From positions 15,167,847 to 15,231,846 of the forward strand of contig CM064569.1 of assembly GCA_032716605.1 (NCBI GenBank): a stretch of DNA of 64,000 nt, given 5' to 3'. This document shows, in pieces, positions 57,721 through 64,000 of this stretch. Position 1 is the first letter of the stretch, and every line of letters starts with the position of its first letter. Origin of the DNA: Paralithodes platypus. Taxonomy: Eukaryota; Arthropoda; Malacostraca; Decapoda; Lithodidae. The position numbers and the translations under genes are program-made. Below the pieces are notes generated by a model. That model saw only the letters and a program-made list of their open reading frames with translations. It did no database searches and was not told where the DNA came from.

Positions 57721-58002
57721 TTACACGAGACGTGGCACTCACACGTCCAGTACGCGTGGACTGTGGAGTGGAGTGACTCACTCCAGTAATATTTACACTT
57801 GTTCAGGCTGTACGTACAAGCTTCCAATTATAGGTTTAAACTTCAGTCATACTCCAGTCAAAATATTGGTGATCCTGGCACAAATTACAACATAGATTAT
57901 TCCACCTGTATTGACTTGTGGAACCCCCCCTCCCCCCAAATATTACAAATCAAAAGTTATAAATAAAAACGGATTGGGGAAAGTTCTCAAAATAACATAA
58001 TT
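57721..58002. other. Unassigned sequence
   Basis: No gene or known repeat. Part (AACATAGATTATTCCACCTG) resembles 62528-62560 (AACATAAATTATATCACCTG) on the far side of the LINE/F block. Confidence 0.45.
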
Positions 58003-58320
58003 ACTTAAGGGGGTAGTAGGCTACCCGGTTTTTGGGCTATATATTTATATATTTAATTATTTTTGAGTTTCCTCGCTAGACCTCCATCAAGCTTAGAAAA
58101 ACACTCCGTAGACCCCCTTTCAAGATAAGTTTGTAAATGTTTTCGGTAGAAAAATGTCCCGGCCCTTCTAAATTTAGAGGCTAGCTATCGCTCTCCAGGA
58201 ACAAATTGACACCTAAAGGGCACGACAGGTTTACAAATTTACAACAAAATTAGGCGGAATGTTTCAAAATCGCCAAACTAACGGAACGAACGTCTTAAAA
58301 GCTAAAATTGATATGCTAAA
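58003..58320 (-). mobile_element. Family F element, copy 11, right piece before LINE insertion
   Basis: TTAAGGGGGTAGTAGGCTAC through CCTAGACC-type text to TGATATGCTAAA. The missing end is found beyond the LINE at 62443-62494 (AAACATGAGGGGGAAGGGG to GTACCCCCTTAA). Confidence 0.9.
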
Positions 58321-58529
58321 CAAAGGAGTACAAAGGAAATCAAGCAACAACAGATCTAGTGACCCTTCTAGGTTGCTTGTCCTCCAAAACACTGAGGATC
58401 AAGTGTCCAAACAGTGGTTTAGAGTGGGTAAGGGAACATTGGAAAGGGAACTACTGCCCTGCCACTAACGTGGCAGGACTAGGAAGTTAGTAGGGGACAT
58501 ATGGGTTAGTAACTGAGGGGAGGATAAAG

Positions 58530-61481
58530 TTATTCATTTACAAACGCAGTCAGTCGCGGGTTTGATGCGAGATATTTGTCTAGGCGGAATTTAAATGAAT
58601 CAACGGTGCTGCAGTCTATAACGTCTCGGGGAAGCCCATTCCACAAGTTGACAACTCGATTGAAGAAGAAATTCTTAGATTCGTGCGAGTTAAAAGATTT
58701 ACCAATAATTTTGCAACCGTTTCCCCGCGTGTAATTAGATTGGTCGATAGTGAAGTACTTACTACAGTTCATATTGTCGATGCCTTTGATGATTTTGAAC
58801 ACTTGAATTAAGTCGCCTCTTAATCTGCGCTGGGTTAAAGGAAATAGATTTAATTCTCTAAGACGCTCTTCGTATGGTTTGTTCTTTAGGCTAGGTATCA
58901 TTTTGGTAACTCTACGTTGAACTCGTTCTAGCTTGTTTATATCTTTTTGGTAATAAGGGCACCAGGATTGAACGCAGTATTCCAGAAGAGGGCGGACTAA
59001 GGAATTGTAAAGGGTTAGGATAACTTCTTTGGATTTATGCTCAAATGACCTGCCTATAAAGCCAATTATTTTGTTTGCCTTCTTAACAACTTCTGAACAT
59101 TGTTGACTCGGTTTTAGGTTACTCGATATTGTTACTCCCAGATCAGTTTCTCTGTTTACATTCTTAAGCTGAGTGCCATTCATCGAATAGTTTGCTTTCT
59201 CATTTAGGTATCCGACATGTAGTACTTTACATTTATCCGCATTGAAACTCATTTGCCAAATTTGGGCCCAACATGACAATTTATCTAGATTGTGTTGCAT
59301 ATCGTCAACTTGTTCTTTTGAGAGTACGCTATTTGCAATTTTTGTATCTTCAGCAAATTTTGAGATTGTGCAGGTGAGACCCTCATCTATGTCGTTGATG
59401 TAAATTAGAAAGAGAATTGGTCCTAGTACCGATCCCTGGGGTACCCCGCTACTTACATTGGTCCATTTAGATGCCTTACCGTTTATGACTACCCTTTGCT
59501 TTCTGTTGCTGAGCCAATTTTCTATCCATTTCAACACACCGTCTTGTATTCCATGCGCTTTTAGTTTTAGCAGTAAACGTTTGTGGGGAACTTTGTCAAA
59601 GGCCTTTTGAAAATCAAGGTATATAATATCTACAGCTTTACTCTCATCGTAGAGGTTGAGGATATCGTGGAAGAAGTCTAAGAGGTTTGTTAAACAGGAA
59701 CGTTTTTTACGAAAGCCGTGTTGAGTATCTTTAAGTATGTTATTTTCCTCCAAGTGATTTACGAGTCTGTCTCGTATGACTGTTTCTAGCATTTTACATA
59801 CAACTGAGGTTAAGCTAATTGGACGATAGTTACTGGGTAGGGATTTGCTGCCTTTTTTGAATATCGGTGTTACGTTGGCTAGCTTCCACTGATCAGGCAT
59901 AGTTCCAGACTGCAAGGATTTATTGAATAGTAATGTCAGTGGTTTGGAGAGCTCATTCTTAGCTTCCTTTAGAACTCTAGGCGAGATTGTATCAGGTCCT
60001 GGCGTTTTATTTACCTTGAGTTTATCTAAACAATTCAATACTTCTCTCTCTGTAACGGTGATATTGCTTAGAACATCTGAATTATCAATCTGAATCGGCG
60101 ATGGTGTAGGGATATCACTGAGGTCTTCTGTTGTAAAAACTGATGCAAAGAAGGTATTGAGGGCATTACTCATTTGTACTTCGTCTTTGGTGTATTCTCC
60201 TTTTTCATCGACTAACGGTCCAACAGTTGAAGTAACTACTTTTTTCTTTCTGATATAACTATAGAATTCTTTCGGGTTTGTTTTACTTTGATTCGCAATA
60301 TGTAACTCTAAGGTCTTTTTACTTTGCTTAATTAACTTTTTGGCTTTGCGTCGTAGCTCTACAAATTTCACCCGTTCTTCGTCATTTTGTGAGGATTTTA
60401 ATCTATCATTAGCACATTTTTTAGCAAGCAGGCAGTTTGAAATATCTTTATTCCACCATTTGGGCTTATTATTATGGCCTGGACGCCGTATTTTCGATGG
60501 TATGCAGTCTTGCACTGCTTTTAGGTAAGTGGTTTCGAATAACTTCCAAGATGTATTTATGTCGTTATTGTTAATTAAAAAGCTCCAGTCAGTTTCTTTA
60601 AACATAGCTCTAAGTTTATGGAAGTTTGCTTTCTTGAAATTAGGGACTTTTTCGATGCTACTATTTGGTTCGTTACTAGTAAACTTTAAAGTGAAAGTTA
60701 TCGTACGATGGTCGCTGTTACTGAATTCATCACCAACATTCAAATTCTCTATCAATTCTTCTTTTGTTGCAAGTACAATGTCAAGAACGTTATTACCACG
60801 GGTCGGCATTCGAACAAATTGATAAAGCGAACTCTCTTGCAAGTTCGTATACAAGTCATGTCCGGAGTGTGAAGTAAGAGTATCGCCCCACTTGGTCACA
60901 GGTAAATTAAAGTCGCCAAAAATTACGGTATCTTGTGAGTTACTTACATCTGCAATTTGTTCGTAAATTTCTCGGTCAGTTTGCACTGATTGAGCTGGAG
61001 GTCTGTATATTAACGCAAGTATTATTTTTGTACCTTTATTATTCTTTATTAGCACAAAAGATGTGTCGACGTTCACAATTTGAGGTTTTGACACGAGGGT
61101 CGGGTTAAGACTTTCTTTGATATAAAATAAAACGCCACCTCCATTTTTATTTATTCGGCTGTTCTCAAACATTACATAACCGGGAAGTGAATACTCTGCT
61201 AAAAAGTCTCTATCTTGTGTATTGAGCCAAGATTCTGTTATGCCAATCACATCATAATTTTCTGTAAACACTAGTTCCTCTAAATCTGAAAATTTATTGC
61301 GTATGCTACGAGCGTTTGCATAGAAAACCTTTAAAGTTGCGGTTTTAGAACTCGCAGATCGTTCTTTCATCGAATTTTTGGTTCTGGTCGGATCTACATT
61401 TACATTCATGGCTGTCCTCGGTCCTCGGTCGTTATCCCTGACGGTTTTGAATTTGGGTCGTGTTGGTGGAGCTTTATCCAA
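58530..61481 (-). CDS. CR1-like ORF2: endonuclease-reverse transcriptase, 983 codons, FAED at active site
   Basis: Role: nicks DNA and copies the element RNA at the nick (target-primed reverse transcription). Endonuclease motifs: NAR 56-58, ITESW 81-85, GGGV 114-117, YRPP 159-162, GDFNLP 189-194, SDH 256-258. RT: PGPD 494-497, NYRPISLTSV 551-560, QHGFRKKRSCLTNL 587-600, YLDFQKAFD 621-629, SGVPQGSVLGP 678-688. The catalytic F/YADD reads FAED at 709-712 (codon GAA at 59349-59351), while copy 1 has GAC. An Asp to Glu change there is expected to cripple polymerase activity. The C-terminus has NLWNGLPRDV. The listed frame opens with TTG; the first ATG is at 61409 (24 codons in). The frame is also open upstream into the end of ORF1, so the true start is uncertain. 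Confidence 0.95.
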   Translation of the reverse strand: MDKAPPTRPKFKTVRDNDRGPRTAMNVNVDPTRTKNSMKERSASSKTATLKVFYANARSIRNKFSDLEELVFTENYDVIGITESWLNTQDRDFLAEYSLPGYVMFENSRINKNGGGVLFYIKESLNPTLVSKPQIVNVDTSFVLIKNNKGTKIILALIYRPPAQSVQTDREIYEQIADVSNSQDTVIFGDFNLPVTKWGDTLTSHSGHDLYTNLQESSLYQFVRMPTRGNNVLDIVLATKEELIENLNVGDEFSNSDHRTITFTLKFTSNEPNSSIEKVPNFKKANFHKLRAMFKETDWSFLINNNDINTSWKLFETTYLKAVQDCIPSKIRRPGHNNKPKWWNKDISNCLLAKKCANDRLKSSQNDEERVKFVELRRKAKKLIKQSKKTLELHIANQSKTNPKEFYSYIRKKKVVTSTVGPLVDEKGEYTKDEVQMSNALNTFFASVFTTEDLSDIPTPSPIQIDNSDVLSNITVTEREVLNCLDKLKVNKTPGPDTISPRVLKEAKNELSKPLTLLFNKSLQSGTMPDQWKLANVTPIFKKGSKSLPSNYRPISLTSVVCKMLETVIRDRLVNHLEENNILKDTQHGFRKKRSCLTNLLDFFHDILNLYDESKAVDIIYLDFQKAFDKVPHKRLLLKLKAHGIQDGVLKWIENWLSNRKQRVVINGKASKWTNVSSGVPQGSVLGPILFLIYINDIDEGLTCTISKFAEDTKIANSVLSKEQVDDMQHNLDKLSCWAQIWQMSFNADKCKVLHVGYLNEKANYSMNGTQLKNVNRETDLGVTISSNLKPSQQCSEVVKKANKIIGFIGRSFEHKSKEVILTLYNSLVRPLLEYCVQSWCPYYQKDINKLERVQRRVTKMIPSLKNKPYEERLRELNLFPLTQRRLRGDLIQVFKIIKGIDNMNCSKYFTIDQSNYTRGNGCKIIGKSFNSHESKNFFFNRVVNLWNGLPRDVIDCSTVDSFKFRLDKYLASNPRLTAFVNE

Positions 61482-61507
61482 ATTCGCGGTTCTTGACGGA
61501 TTAGTAT

Positions 61508-62440
61508 TTAATTGCTTTGTAGATTGCCGTCCTCGCTGTCTTCGGTCCTCCTTCCTGGTTGTCCTGTGCTGAGTCGATTTCTTCTCCGAAAATCCTTCAC
61601 CGCATCGTTGAGAAGACGCCCAAAACGCGCTGCTCCCACCTGGTTCAGATGAACTCCATCATCCGAAAACAAATAGTCATCGTAGTAGAAATTGTCCCAG
61701 GTGTCGACGAATCCCACGTTCTCCTTCCTGCAGAGGTTTGCTAGACAACGATTTGTGCTGGTGGCTATGTTGTAAAATCGGCTCTCTACACCGAGCCGGG
61801 GGACGATTCCTGAGACGATGATCCTTGATGACTTCTCCTTAAACGACTTGATCAGCTGCTGGTACTTTAAAAGCAAATCTTCCGACCGGGTTCGCTGTAT
61901 ATCGTTGGATCCAACGTGGATGACGTACATTGTATTTGCAGGGGCCAGCTTTGATACTTCGTCAACTGCTGCAACTACGTCATCCACACCACCACCAGGG
62001 ATACAAAAACGCTTCCTGGTCTTAGGTGCCCTGGCGCAAAACTCTGTGAGCTGACCACGTATCATCGAGTCTCCCACGAGCCGGACTTCTTCTATTTCCT
62101 CTTCGTCATCTGAGTCTGCGAATATCTGGAAACGGTTTTGACACTCGGTAATCGGTATGTGTTTCCTGGTCTTGGGGCAAACGTTGTTCCTCACGACACG
62201 GAAGTTGTCTTGAGGGGGAAGAGAGTCGCTATTTGTATCTTGAGTATCGGAAACATCAGCTGAAATGGCTACTGTAGGCGTTGAATTGTTGGCAGTTGAC
62301 GTTGGGGCGTTGGTGGCTGCTGGAGTTGCGGTGACAATTGAAGTTTGTGGCACTCCAACGTTGAGTGTTACAAACTCTTGGAGTGATTCCAGCTTCATGG
62401 TGAGGACGTTGATCTTGTTGTAGGCTTCATCTAATTTCAC
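61508..62440 (-). CDS. CR1-like ORF1: SGNH esterase-like protein, 5'-truncated, 310 codons
   Basis: The N-terminal 30 residues are Leu-rich and could be the end of a coiled coil. Residues 31-80 are Thr/Ser/Ala-rich. The esterase region follows: GDSM 123-126 (candidate nucleophile Ser125), GGGV 149-152, HVGSND 175-180 (Asn179) and DGVH 261-264 (Asp261, His264). These are the four blocks of the SGNH hydrolase family. ORF1 proteins of CR1-like elements are known to carry such a domain; its role in retrotransposition is unsettled. The annotated first codon is GTG at the junction with the F element, so the natural start is missing. ORF2 follows 26 bases after the stop. Confidence 0.92.
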   Translation of the reverse strand: MKLDEAYNKINVLTMKLESLQEFVTLNVGVPQTSIVTATPAATNAPTSTANNSTPTVAISADVSDTQDTNSDSLPPQDNFRVVRNNVCPKTRKHIPITECQNRFQIFADSDDEEEIEEVRLVGDSMIRGQLTEFCARAPKTRKRFCIPGGGVDDVVAAVDEVSKLAPANTMYVIHVGSNDIQRTRSEDLLLKYQQLIKSFKEKSSRIIVSGIVPRLGVESRFYNIATSTNRCLANLCRKENVGFVDTWDNFYYDDYLFSDDGVHLNQVGAARFGRLLNDAVKDFRRRNRLSTGQPGRRTEDSEDGNLQSN

Positions 62441-62442
62441 TG

Positions 62443-62494
62443 TAAAACATGAGGGGGAAGGGGTTCCAGAAAAAGTGAGTAGTACCCCCTTAAA
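62443..62494 (-). mobile_element. Family F element, copy 11, left piece after LINE insertion
   Basis: TAAAACATGAGGGGGAAGGGG to AGTAGTACCCCCTTAA completes the element started at 58003. Confidence 0.9.
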
Positions 62495-62764
62495 TTAGTC
62501 CAGTCAAACTGTAACTGGACCTGGAAACATTGGCAACATAAATTATATCACCTGTATTGGCTTCAGGAAACATTGGCAACATAAATTATATCACCTGTAT
62601 TGGCTTCAGGAAACATCCCCAAATACAATATATCAAAATCAAATGTCCGCAAAAATCCGAATAAGGGAAAGTCCTTAACATTGCATAATAATGTTAATTG
62701 ATATCGCCATGAGCCGGAAATTAAAAAACCATTATAACTTCACAACCAAGTGTTCTAAGATAAC
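62495..62764. other. Unassigned sequence with a 45-bp-scale duplication
   Basis: GGAAACATTGGCAACATAAA and TTATATCACCTGTATTGGCT occur twice in tandem at 62522-62610. No gene seen. Confidence 0.6.
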
Positions 62765-62845
62765 TAAAACTGGACTCGGGACTGCTCGGTCAGACAGTCT
62801 GGGGAACTACAACATTAACAACAACAACAACAACAACAACATAAC
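62765..62845 (+). mobile_element. S2 retroposon, 3' end with (AAC)n tail
   Basis: CTCGGGACTGCTCGGTCAGA, TCTGGGGAACTACAACATTA, then AACAACAACAAC. Confidence 0.75.
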
Positions 62846-62857
62846 AAAAGTTGTGTC

Positions 62858-63539
62858 TCTACCTCCCTACATATGTAAACAATACTCAATATATGGGCGC
62901 ACTGTGCCCCTATACAGAGCAAGAAACTGCAGGGGTGAGGAATCCACAGAAACGGTTGAGCACACCTAACTTCTGGGAAGCTGTTTTAGTAAGAGCGGTA
63001 ATATGATCTTTCCAAGAAAGGTTGGGTGAAAAAGATACACCTAGAATATTGATAGAAGATGAAGGGTTGATTTGTGTATTGTTGAAGAGTAATTGCTAGT
63101 CTTGCGGAGGATTGCGATGGGTAAATAGAGGGAGAAATTGGGTCTTGGAGGCATTGAAAGTAACAAGATTTTCTCTGCCACAATCAGAAATAATTGGTAA
63201 ATTAGAAGATAGGCATGCCATGGCCCTGTCATGTGAGTTTTAGAGTGATTGCATGCTGGGTGGATCATTGATATGAAAAGCTAGTTGAACAGTGTAAGGT
63301 AGAATCATCAGCATATGAATGGATAGGGCTAGAGGTACAGTTGATATCATTAATGAATATTAGAAAAATAACTGGAGACAGGACAGCACCCTGAGGAACA
63401 CCGGAGTTGATAGGTTGAGCAAGTGAGCGATGGCCGTCCACAACTGCAGCTATGGAGCTGTCAGAAAGGAAAATAAAGACACAGGCACAGATAGAGGGAT
63501 AGAAACTGAAAGAGGGTAGTTTGGAAATTAGAGATTTGT
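62858..63539 (-). pseudogene. LINE family D RT fragment, copy 2
   Basis: Minus strand: SIAAVVDGHRSLAQPINSGV, PQGAVLSPVIFLIFINDINC, SYADDSTLHCSTSF, then degraded counterparts of the 51025-51591 region down to CGCACTGTGCCCCTATACAG. Several deletions and frame changes. Upstream RT text is replaced at 63540 by a 17-bp tandem array. Confidence 0.88.
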
Positions 63540-63912
63540 GGGTGTACTGTACATGGCTGAGGGTAGGAGTACATGGCTGATGGTGGGTGTACATGGCTGA
63601 GGGTGGGTGTACATGGCTGAGAGTGGGTGTACATGGCTGAGGGTGGGTGTACATGGCTGAGGGTAAGAGTACATGGCTGAGGGAGGGTGGGTGTACATGG
63701 CTGAGGGTAGGAGTACATGGATGAGGGTGGTTGTACATGGCTGAGGGAGGGTGGGTGTACATGGCTGAGGGAGGGTGTACATGGTTGAGGGAGGGTGTAC
63801 ATGGTTGAGGGAGGGTGTACATGGCTGAGGGAGGGTGTACATGGTTGAGGGTGGATTTACATGGTTGAGGGTGGGTGTACATGGTTGAGGGTGGGTGTAC
63901 ATGGCTGAGGGT
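63540..63912. repeat. 17-bp minisatellite, about 21 units
   Basis: Unit GGGTGTACATGGCTGAG, with TAGGAGT, GTAAGAGT and AGGGAGG variants. The minus frame HVHPPSAMYTHPQPCTPTL is a by-product. Confidence 0.97.
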
Positions 63913-64000
63913 GTTCCTCATACTAATTTGCGACATAGATACCAACACCAGACACAGTACGGTGTCGTCTTTTGCTGATGACACAAAATTAAGCAAGATA
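63913..64000 (+). pseudogene. LINE family B, second copy, cut by the window end
   Basis: All 88 bases match 43237-43324. They encode FLILICDID and SSFADDTKLSKI. It starts mid-RT, directly after the 17-bp array. Confidence 0.95.

Larger units (their letters stand above)
58321..62443 (-). mobile_element. CR1-like LINE copy 2, both ORFs open
   Basis: About 4.1 kb, inserted in a family F element. On minus: partial ORF1, ORF2, a 3' UTR and a tail CTTTGTACTCCTTTG. It begins inside ORF1 (no in-frame ATG before the junction), so it is 5'-truncated. The APE endonuclease, the RT, an ORF1 with an esterase fold and a short-tandem 3' tail together match CR1-type elements. The name is by architecture, not by alignment. 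Confidence 0.95.

Noticed and set aside
60340..62054. Plus-strand frames of 61-97 codons over the CR1-like element
   Set aside because: Shadows of the minus-strand ORF1 and ORF2.

Overview
The window looks like non-genic, repeat-saturated chromosomal DNA from an animal, most likely an arthropod and plausibly a decapod crustacean. The grounds are runs of the arthropod telomere-type pentamer TTAGG, very dense (GA)n, (CA)n and (TA)n microsatellites, many minisatellites, and APE-type LINEs whose proteins carry standard metazoan motifs. The species call is inference. I find no convincing host gene, rRNA or functional tRNA gene. Every long open frame belongs to a LINE or comes from tandem repeats.

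LINEs: (1) A young CR1-like family has four copies. One at 21671-25669 (+) is almost full but broken by five small indels. One at 58321-62443 (-) has an open 310-codon esterase ORF1 and an open 983-codon endonuclease/reverse-transcriptase ORF2, but its catalytic FADD reads FAED. The others are a 3' fragment at 20637-21135 (-) and a 5'-inverted copy at 54431-54986. (2) Family B (+, 41447-44250) sits inside family C (-, 39824-41446 and 44251-44770) and splits C's RT motif. A second B copy starts at 63913 and runs off the window. (3) Family D is at 50808-52012 and 62858-63539, with three 3' scraps. (4) A decayed endonuclease piece lies at 11775-12246.

DNA elements: several short non-autonomous families bounded by TTAA (A, E, F, R here) occur some 35 times and often share one TTAA at their junctions. 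Other families are P (TIR GACCACTTGCGAG, AATT target duplication), Q (742 bp inside an E copy, GATA duplication), G, H, I, J, K and L. A DDE transposase C-terminus remains at 12322-12660. tRNA-derived SINE heads and a 517-bp retroposon with a 12-bp target duplication are also present.

Tandem repeats: arrays with units of 17, 19, 25, 27, 32, 38, 40, 41, 43, 44, 47, 49, 55, 59 and 60 bp, plus pyrimidine- or purine-rich tracts.

The most unusual signal is a scatter of 5-6 bp insertions at TA dinucleotides (TA to TACCGGTA, TACGGTA, TACCGTA or TACTGTA). They are visible when copies of unrelated repeats are compared and resemble excision footprints of TA-targeting transposons.
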